Shown: positions 6,388 to 11,435 of the stretch, in pieces
How the letters are laid out: every line of letters starts with the position of its first letter
Position numbering within the stretch: position 1 is the stretch's first letter
Source of the DNA: Chloroflexota bacterium
Lineage (GTDB): Bacteria; Chloroflexota; UBA5177; JANWHV01
Assembly (NCBI GenBank): GCA_025924845.1
Contig: JAICHN010000123.1
Location: forward strand, 1 to 11,435
Length of the DNA stretch: 11,435 bases
Reading direction: 5' to 3'
Translations under genes and position numbers: made by a program
Notes under the pieces: generated by a model
Seen by the model: the letters and a program-made list of their open reading frames with translations, nothing else
What the model was told of the DNA's origin: nothing
Databases searched by the model: none

Positions 6388-6991
6388 GGGTCCGTATCCT
6401 CGCACGCTGTAGCCGCTTGATTATCCGATCTTTGTGCCGCTTCACGAGCGCTCGTTGCTCGGGCAGGGGTAAGTTTGCCGCCTCCAACACATAGGCATAT
6501 TCCATTGTGCTTCGTACGTCATCCATCATCAGGTGCGCGATGGCACGATCACGTGGATCGGGCAGGACGCCGGCCAAGCGGGCCTCGAACTCATCGGGGT
6601 CGAGGTCCCGATTCGCTGGGTCGGCCTCTTTGTCTATCCAATGTTCCGAATCGACAGTGCCAAGTTCGACAACATCGAGCGGAATCTGGCGCTTTGTATA
6701 ACGGTGCTGTTCGCGGTCTATCAGGTTGAGGAGATCGCCTCTGGCGGCCATCAGGAGATAGCTCAAGAGGGATAACTTTTGCGGGTTGTAACTCTGTGGA
6801 TTGCCGAAGTAGTTGATGAGTGCAGTATGGACCGCGTCTTCGACAAAGGCGGGATCGGGGAGATGGGGAAACATGCGGGCCAGACGCGCCACGAGCAAAG
6901 GCAGATACGCCTCCGCAATCTGGGCCGGGGCCGTCGGATCTCCAGCGAGTAGGTTGTTGTGTAGCAGGGCCCCTGCAGCATCATCGGGCAT
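6377..6991 (-). CDS. Sigma-70-family-like protein
   Basis: Protein of 204 aa. Residues about 14-100 resemble sigma-70 region 2: an N-terminal helix pair (IAEAYLPLLVARLARMFP), FVEDAVHTALINYF in the position of the region 2.2 core-binding helix, and SLLSYLLMAARGDLLNLIDREQHRY as regions 2.3/2.4. A linker with several Asp/Glu and Pro follows. The C-terminal part (about 134-198) is helical and ends in a basic segment (KRHKDRIIKRLQRARIRTR) in the place of region 4, but the HTH there is weak. The ATG at 6991 has CCGGAG 7 nt upstream and overlaps the methyltransferase stop by 11 nt. A sigma-like protein inside a methylase/nuclease operon is unusual. It may direct transcription of the system, or may have become a DNA- or polymerase-binding subunit. 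Confidence 0.75.
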   Translation of the reverse strand: MPDDAAGALLHNNLLAGDPTAPAQIAEAYLPLLVARLARMFPHLPDPAFVEDAVHTALINYFGNPQSYNPQKLSLLSYLLMAARGDLLNLIDREQHRYTKRQIPLDVVELGTVDSEHWIDKEADPANRDLDPDEFEARLAGVLPDPRDRAIAHLMMDDVRSTMEYAYVLEAANLPLPEQRALVKRHKDRIIKRLQRARIRTRDT

Positions 6992-8309
6992 TGGGCATCT
7001 CCGGGCGTTTAACTTTGCGCAAGACGATCACATACTCGGTACGCATGCGCTGCCCGAAGGCGTCGGTCATGTAGGGCAGGATGCGCCGCCGATCATCGAG
7101 GGTGCGTTCGATTTCCTGTTCCAGCTCTAACTGGTAGTCGCCGGGCAGGCAGAGCTGTTCAGCCATTTGCACGAGCAGAACATTCGTCGGAATCTGAATT
7201 TTGCGAATATGGGAGGGGCAAACCACCAGGACGATATGGTGGCTGGGTTTGACCACCCGGCCCATCTCGGCCAGCGCCGTTTGCATATCAACAAAGTACT
7301 TGGCAAGGGCACGGGCTTTTTGGGCGTCGGTCTCCGCCAGTTCACGGAGGAGGCGCTGAAGATCGGGGATCGCTGGTAGTGGCGTGCGCACGGGATCGAA
7401 CGTAGCCAAGAGGCCGCGCTCGGTGCCGATATAGCGTCGGCCTTCCAAAGCGTAGGCGGCCGTGCTGATGCCAAGCACATCCTGGAGCCAAGCGACGGCG
7501 AGATAGTGGGCGCGGGTGTAGTCGAGGGCGGTCCCGTAGGGGGGCGAGGTGAAGACGAGATCGACGCTGTCGGCGGCCAGGGGCAAGTGGCGAATGTCAG
7601 CGCCCAGGACGGTGGTGCTGCCGAGGGGGGCACACTGGGTGGCGAACTCGGCCATCATGCGGAGCATGATCGTGAGGCGGCGCCGGAAGGTCGCGATCAC
7701 ATCCGGAGGGGTGGGATGTTGCCAGTAGTGATGGCGGGAATGAACCACATCGCGGGCGTTGGCGACGCTGGTGCGCGCCAGGATGAGTGAAGAGAAGGCG
7801 ACCCAGAGAAAGCGGCGGGCGGGGATCGAGGTCTCTACCTGGGCGATCTGCTGCTTGAGCAGGGTGAGGTCGCTCGCGACTTCCGGCAGGAACCATTTTT
7901 CTAGATTGACCTCATTCCGCTTAGGTGCGAAGGGCACTGCTGCGCCTGAGGGGATCGCCAGCGGTGCATCCCCTTTTGCCGCATCGACCGCCGCAAGCAG
8001 ACGCACCGTTAGCTCCTTAAGCTGGTCCTGAGTCAGTGGCGTGGCTTTGACCTCGGCGATCAGACGCGCGAGGGGATCGATATCTGCACCGATGGCGCGA
8101 CGACCCAGCAGGCGCGCTTCAACGAGGGTGGTGCCGCTCCCGACCATGGGATCGAAGACGATTTCGCCCGGATGGGAGTACGTCTTGATACCCCAGCGGG
8201 CGAGGGGCGGGGGGCACTTGGCGGCGAAGGCGTGCAGTCCGTGGGTGGCATAGAGGGTATCGGAGCCGGCGAAATCGAGATCGAGCAGCCGGGCAGGATT
8301 CACACTCAA
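6981..8309 (-). CDS. DNA methyltransferase (amino-methyltransferase, TSPPY type)
   Basis: Protein of 442 aa. The N-terminal HGLHAFAAKCPPPLARWGI (about 23-41) matches the motif-X region of methylases that begin H-x-x-H-x-x-x-A-K. Motif I follows as VFDPMVGSGTTLVEA (51-65), then GADIDPLARLIAEVK (74-88). The catalytic motif IV is TSPPY (254-258) after ADSVDLVF. Motif order I then IV, with about 190 residues between, places any target-recognition segment in the middle. The SPPY form is compatible with N4-cytosine or N6-adenine methylation; I cannot tell which. TTG 8309 is preferred (GGAGGT 6 nt upstream); GTG 8303 is an alternative with 12-nt spacing. It opens the tightly linked run and overlaps the sigma-like gene by 11 nt. 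It probably marks host DNA so that the downstream nucleases spare it. Confidence 0.93.
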   Translation of the reverse strand: MSVNPARLLDLDFAGSDTLYATHGLHAFAAKCPPPLARWGIKTYSHPGEIVFDPMVGSGTTLVEARLLGRRAIGADIDPLARLIAEVKATPLTQDQLKELTVRLLAAVDAAKGDAPLAIPSGAAVPFAPKRNEVNLEKWFLPEVASDLTLLKQQIAQVETSIPARRFLWVAFSSLILARTSVANARDVVHSRHHYWQHPTPPDVIATFRRRLTIMLRMMAEFATQCAPLGSTTVLGADIRHLPLAADSVDLVFTSPPYGTALDYTRAHYLAVAWLQDVLGISTAAYALEGRRYIGTERGLLATFDPVRTPLPAIPDLQRLLRELAETDAQKARALAKYFVDMQTALAEMGRVVKPSHHIVLVVCPSHIRKIQIPTNVLLVQMAEQLCLPGDYQLELEQEIERTLDDRRRILPYMTDAFGQRMRTEYVIVLRKVKRPEMPNAR

Positions 8310-8677
8310 GGATCTACCTCCACACAGTCTCGTGTGACTGCGGAGCGTGCTAGCTGGATGGGCCCGTCACTTGCCCAGGAAGTGCTTAATTGTCTTACGC
8401 ACGTGGTAGTCCGGAGATCCCGTGATGATCCGACAGATCTACGGGAAGCAGGAGCAGGATTATGATACCAGGGGCGACCTACTGGCGTCAAGGTGCGACA
8501 AGCCACTGTTAGTAGTGGAGTTCTCGCAAAGCTGGACTCTGGCGCTGGAGTTCGCCGTGCCGCGTGGAACGCCGCTAAATTGGCCGAGTCCAGAGGGAGT
8601 GCACAGTGGGCGCAAAATTTCTGGCGAACAGAGATGGTCGCCCCACAGCGCGGGCAGGTGTAGCGGGGGCGGGTCAT
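8306..8677 (-). CDS. Short zinc-ribbon protein, probably a decayed paralogue
   Basis: Protein of 123 aa. Residues 1-40 carry a double-CxxC zinc ribbon: Cys8, Cys11, Cys22, Cys25, followed by LDSANLAAFHA. This closely parallels the N-terminus of the protein encoded at 10091-11044, with Cys at identical positions and LDPASLAAFYA. After about residue 45 the similarity stops. The remaining 75 residues have no membrane helix, no Pro/Thr stalk and no visible domain, and read like translated non-coding DNA. The likely explanation is truncation or frameshift of a duplicated zinc-ribbon gene, although I found no alternative frame restoring the paralogue. AGAGGAG (8688-8694 on the complement) lies 10 nt before the ATG. 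The stop overlaps the methyltransferase TTG by 4 nt. The 3' part may serve mainly as leader for the methyltransferase operon. Confidence 0.5.
   Translation of the reverse strand: MTRPRYTCPRCGATISVRQKFCAHCALPLDSANLAAFHAARRTPAPESSFARTPLLTVACRTLTPVGRPWYHNPAPASRRSVGSSRDLRTTTCVRQLSTSWASDGPIQLARSAVTRDCVEVDP
8316..8340 (-). promoter_or_regulatory. Ribosome-binding site of the methyltransferase with overlapping short inverted repeats
   Basis: The GGAGGT site (8316-8321 on the complement) that selects the TTG start abuts two mutually exclusive 5-bp inverted repeats: CACAC 8321-8325 with GTGTG 8332-8336, and CAGTC 8325-8329 with GACTG 8336-8340. The stems are short, so regulation of methyltransferase translation here is only a suggestion. 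Confidence 0.3.
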
Positions 8678-8763
8678 AGGATGTGTGCTCCTCTATTGCT
8701 TGACCAGGGCGGGATCGTATGACAGGTCCCAGGGTCCAGTACGGTGCAGGCAACACTGGCTAT

Positions 8764-9804
8764 TCATGCCAACGACTCCACTAGAATGCCCTCACGGGGC
8801 CGCGCCAGTTCCGCCGAGGTTTGGAGCGCGGCAAAGCTGCTGCTGATACTACTTAAATGCTTGCGCATATCATCCCGCGCATTACTACTCATCGTGATCG
8901 CCCGCGACAACCGGCCCTCGACTTCTTCTTGTAAAGCCGTAATGCTTTGTTGTGTCGCGCGCAGATAGGCATCCAGGCGCTCCAGATCCAGGTTCTGATC
9001 GAGTTTGAGCGTGGTGTGGAAGACTAACAAAAGATAGGGCAAGACCATGCTGTAGCTGATCAACACGACGTTGTGCTGGAAGGCTTCCGTATGCAACTCA
9101 CCACAGAGATCGTAGACGGCATCCGGTACCGCCGCGATGCCGAAGTTTACCGTCAGGCTAGGATCCAGATACTTTTTCACCTCCTGGGCCTTGAGGCGGA
9201 CGGCGCTAACGATTTGCGTTTTCAGGCGTAGCTGTTCCGCGATGTCTGTGCAGACCGACCACTGATCCAGGAGCGCGGTTCCGGGCCACTTACTGTCAAT
9301 GGGCAAGATGCGCTGGTTGGGCAAGCGGAGCGCAAATTCGACCCGCCGGTTCCCCACCGTAAAATCGCGTACTTGCCACTCCGCCGGCAGTTTGCCCAGG
9401 ACAAATTCCAGGATATTCTCGCCGGCGATCCCCTTGGTGTGTGTTCCGGCGATAATGTTCTCCAGCCGGCGGATTGACTCGGCGGAGCGCTGCTCCAGTT
9501 CCTGGCGCGCCTGCACCTGCGCTTGCAAGGCCGTTACTCCCTCCCGCGCGCGGACAAGATCCTCGCGCAAGGTGCCTACGCTACTGCTCACGCCCTGATT
9601 CACATCTTGCTGCCCCCGCTCGACATGGTCCATCTTTTCGGCGAGCACCGCGAGCTGGGTTTGGAGCGATTGCAGCAGGGGTGCCGTATCAGAGGTATTC
9701 GCCGGCAGCAGCGGTTTCCGCAGCTGAAGATAACCGAACACTGCAACAGCGACTATGGCAAGGACGAGTAGGATCACAATCAGGACGAGTAGAAAGTCGG
9801 TCAT
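8764..9804 (-). CDS. rmuC: RmuC-family DNA recombination protein
   Basis: Membrane-anchored protein of 346 aa. Residues 4-25 form a single N-terminal membrane helix, followed by a long coiled coil (about 42-118). The RmuC domain starts near TKGIAGENILEFVLGKLP (about 123-140). VEFALRLPNQRILPIDSKWP (155-174) matches the family's conserved LP-x-x-x-x-x-x-IDSK motif, with Asp170 and Lys172 in a nuclease-like arrangement. AVPDAVYDL and SYSMVLPYLLLV (about 225-262) complete the domain, and a second coiled coil ends the protein. RmuC proteins affect inversion at short inverted repeats in E. coli and have a restriction-endonuclease-like fold. AAGGAG lies 6 nt before the ATG. An 86-bp gap separates it from the short zinc-ribbon gene, so it may be cotranscribed with the methylase operon but is not obviously part of that system. 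Confidence 0.9.
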   Translation of the reverse strand: MTDFLLVLIVILLVLAIVAVAVFGYLQLRKPLLPANTSDTAPLLQSLQTQLAVLAEKMDHVERGQQDVNQGVSSSVGTLREDLVRAREGVTALQAQVQARQELEQRSAESIRRLENIIAGTHTKGIAGENILEFVLGKLPAEWQVRDFTVGNRRVEFALRLPNQRILPIDSKWPGTALLDQWSVCTDIAEQLRLKTQIVSAVRLKAQEVKKYLDPSLTVNFGIAAVPDAVYDLCGELHTEAFQHNVVLISYSMVLPYLLLVFHTTLKLDQNLDLERLDAYLRATQQSITALQEEVEGRLSRAITMSSNARDDMRKHLSSISSSFAALQTSAELARPREGILVESLA

Positions 9805-9928
9805 GTGCCGCTCCTTATACTAGCGCGGTGGCGCGAATGCTTCATCTCAGGATCGCAGCGTAATACTTAGCCAAGTATTCCCGTAGGATTGGTAGATTGT
9901 CGCCCGGGAAGCGTGTCTTGTGGGTGAA

Positions 9929-9961
9929 GGGCGAGCGACCGCGGCCTCGCCCGCGGTCGCT
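9929..9961. terminator. Strong GC hairpin with a competing alternative stem
   Basis: An 11-bp perfect stem (9934-9944 with 9951-9961, 6-base loop) lies midway between the stop of the zinc-ribbon/membrane gene and rmuC. A second perfect 7-bp stem (GGGCGAG 9929-9935 with CTCGCCC 9946-9952) shares bases with the first, so only one can form at a time. There is no T-tract on either side. It could be a non-canonical terminator or an attenuator-like leader for rmuC. The rest of the 286-bp gap (9805-10090) shows nothing recognisable. Confidence 0.5.
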
Positions 9962-10090
9962 TCAGTTGGCGCGGTCAACAGCCGCGGGCGACGCACTTGT
10001 GCGGGACTCCAGATATTGGGTGCCGCGGATCCGTCGAGTGGGCCGTTTCTTTCGCTCCTTTCTCCCACCCGGCGGCGAGACCGATCAATC

Positions 10091-11044
10091 CTACTTATGC
10101 GCGGCAATAAAGTCGTTGAGCAACTGGCCGGTGGTCTGGATCTCCGTGCTGCCAGCGGTCAGTTCGGTGCTGGCCTGGGTCAATAGGGGGCTCGCCGTGT
10201 CAAGCTGCCCATTCTGTGCGTCCGTGATCCCCTGTGCCAGGGCTGTCGTCGACTTGCGGAAGTGCACCATGGCCTTCTGATAGCTGGTGTCCAGCGCGCG
10301 CAGACTGGCCGGGGGATGGAGCTTCTGGGCCTCGTCGATGATGGCGTTCATACTTGTCACGGTTACTGCTGTGCGGATTATCCAGTCGGTATCAGCCAGA
10401 TCCGCGTTTACCATTTCGTCGCTGAGATCGTTGAGTTCCTGCCCAAACCGGGTACTCTGGTCGCCTACCGCTAGAATGTACGCCTGCTCGGCGGCTGTCA
10501 TGCCCGTGTCGGCCGCCGGTGCATTGGTGGCCGTGGGCGGCGCCTGTGTCGGTGGTTCCGTAGCCGGCGGTTCGGTAGGCATGGCGGTCGGCGGTTCGGT
10601 AGGCACAGCGGTGGGCGGTGCTTGGGTCGGTGATGGCGGGGGTGCGCTGGTCGGCACCAGAGTTGCCGGTACGGAGGTCGCCACGTCGGCGACCTGGCGG
10701 ACCACCACCGTGGACGCGACGGCCGGAGCTGCATTGCGGGGGTTGAACAAGGCGCCTATCAGGCCACAGACCATGCACAGACCGAGAAGCCCGCCCACCC
10801 CAAACAGGAGCCAGCGCGGGAATCCGCGTCGGGCCGGGGCCATGGGCGGGGTATACACAGGAGCCACGCTGTAGTAGCCTGGAGGTGGGTGCACCGGCGC
10901 GACATTGACGGGCTGTGTTGGCTGCCGGGCGTAGAAAGCGGCCAGACTAGCCGGGTCAAGACTGAGACCGCAGGTTTTGCAGAACTTCTGACCGACTTCA
11001 ATGGGCGCGTGACATTGCGGGCAGGTGTGAGCGGACAGAGTCAT
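10091..11044 (-). CDS. Zinc-ribbon, single-pass membrane protein with Pro/Thr-rich stalk
   Basis: Protein of 317 aa with four parts. (1) An N-terminal zinc ribbon with Cys8, Cys11, Cys22 and Cys25. (2) A Pro/Tyr-rich linker (about 42-72) leading to a basic RRGFPR, then a membrane helix (about 78-100, WLLFGVGGLLGLCMVCGLIGALF). (3) A stalk of Thr/Pro/Ala (about 128-178) with repeated PTEPP units. (4) A helical C-terminal domain (about 182-317) with no recognised family. By the positive-inside rule the zinc ribbon should be cytoplasmic and the helical domain extracellular. Such architectures are common in Chloroflexota but their role is mostly unknown; sensing or cell-envelope functions are guesses. 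The ribosome-binding site is weak (AAGGA 11 nt before ATG). The N-terminus is clearly paralogous to the protein at 8306-8677. Confidence 0.82.
   Translation of the reverse strand: MTLSAHTCPQCHAPIEVGQKFCKTCGLSLDPASLAAFYARQPTQPVNVAPVHPPPGYYSVAPVYTPPMAPARRGFPRWLLFGVGGLLGLCMVCGLIGALFNPRNAAPAVASTVVVRQVADVATSVPATLVPTSAPPPSPTQAPPTAVPTEPPTAMPTEPPATEPPTQAPPTATNAPAADTGMTAAEQAYILAVGDQSTRFGQELNDLSDEMVNADLADTDWIIRTAVTVTSMNAIIDEAQKLHPPASLRALDTSYQKAMVHFRKSTTALAQGITDAQNGQLDTASPLLTQASTELTAGSTEIQTTGQLLNDFIAAHK
10545..10620 (-). repeat. Internal repeat coding for PTEPP stalk units
   Basis: The segment GGCGGTTCGGTAGGCA recurs at 10566-10581 and 10591-10606, 25 bases apart on the plus strand, with GGTTCCGTAGCCGGC at 10553 as a diverged copy. 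It encodes the repeated Thr-Glu-Pro-Pro stalk of the membrane protein and is typical of slippage-expanded low-complexity linkers. Confidence 0.55.
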
Positions 11045-11209
11045 CGAAGAGCGATTCCTTCCATTGAGTAGAGAGTGAGTAGATGGTAAAAGGGACCAGG
11101 GCGCCGGGCATCCTGGCGGTTCCCGCTATGGAAAGTGTAGGGCAGTGCTGCGCAGGCTACCAGACCGATCCGTCCTGCGCTACGTACCCAAAGGGCGGTA
11201 ACCGGAGGG

Positions 11210-11377
11210 CTATTTGGCCCTGATCCGGACGGTGCCGGCAGCGGCGAGTCTATCTCCAAGCGGCCAGCCGCAGTTGCGACACAGCGGCCAGGTAGCGTGC
11301 AGCGAGGTGTCCCAGGTTGGACACGTGGTAGATATAGCAATGGGAGAAGTGCCTTTTCCGGGAGAGCGGCTCGGCAT
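11210..11377 (-). pseudogene. Degenerate small zinc-ribbon ORF (55 aa)
   Basis: A 55-residue frame with TTCPTWDTS...PLCRNCGWPLGD aligns without gaps to the zinc ribbons encoded at 8306-8677 and 10091-11044. Cys19, Cys33 and Cys36 fall on three of the four metal ligands, but the second ligand is Trp22 (TGG), one base change from Cys (TGC). No ribosome-binding site precedes the ATG at 11377, and the frame stays open upstream to a stop near the window edge. It ends about 165 bp before the start of the intact zinc-ribbon gene. It looks like the remnant of a third copy; a short functional peptide is less likely. Confidence 0.45.
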
Positions 11378-11435
11378 AGTGAGGCGGCCGGGAGCGAGGC
11401 AATACCGCTCCCGCCCGGTGCGCAGATCCTACCCC

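Noticed and set aside
8532..8593. 8-bp inverted repeat (CTGGACTC / GAGTCCAG) inside the short zinc-ribbon gene
   Set aside because: The arms are separated by 46 bases with no other structural support, and a pair of this size is plausible by chance in a GC-rich region.

Overview
The window is a high-GC bacterial segment. The set of families points most plausibly to Chloroflexota or a similar deep-branching phylum. Supporting signs are proteins with an N-terminal double-CxxC zinc ribbon followed by a membrane helix and a Pro/Thr-rich stalk, bacterial HerA/NurA homologues, and frequent GTG/TTG starts. No rRNA, tRNA or taxonomic marker is present, so this assignment is inference.

Layout. Bases 1-739 hold no convincing gene. 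They contain a G-rich segment ending in a strong G-quadruplex motif (377-400), an 18-unit degenerate tandem repeat of about 10 bp (401-582), and a good extended -10 promoter (620-647) that drives a small plus-strand gene of unknown function (740-1000). Everything from about 1180 to the right edge is encoded on the minus strand. Read in transcription order from the right edge, this gives: a small degenerate zinc-ribbon ORF; a zinc-ribbon/membrane/Pro-Thr-rich protein; a strong GC hairpin; an RmuC-family protein; a short zinc-ribbon protein whose C-terminus looks decayed; and then a compact seven-gene run. That run is a DNA methyltransferase, a sigma-70-like protein, an XRE-like HTH protein, an ImmA/IrrE metalloprotease, a NurA nuclease, a HerA-like translocase ATPase, and a PD-(D/E)XK nuclease-like protein.

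The seven-gene run is the most interesting part. The first four genes overlap or nearly touch (11-nt, 11-nt and 2-nt junctions), and NurA and HerA are 21 bp apart. A methyltransferase, a HerA-NurA translocase/nuclease pair and a second nuclease together suggest a self/non-self DNA discrimination (defence) system. The sigma-like, HTH and ImmA/IrrE proteins in the middle look like a built-in regulatory module, reminiscent of the IrrE-DdrO protease/repressor switch. A roughly 101-bp imperfect direct repeat between the protease gene and nurA is a candidate operator region at the boundary between the regulatory and effector halves. I know of no named defence system with exactly this gene set. The assignment rests on family recognition by eye and on synteny in one window only.
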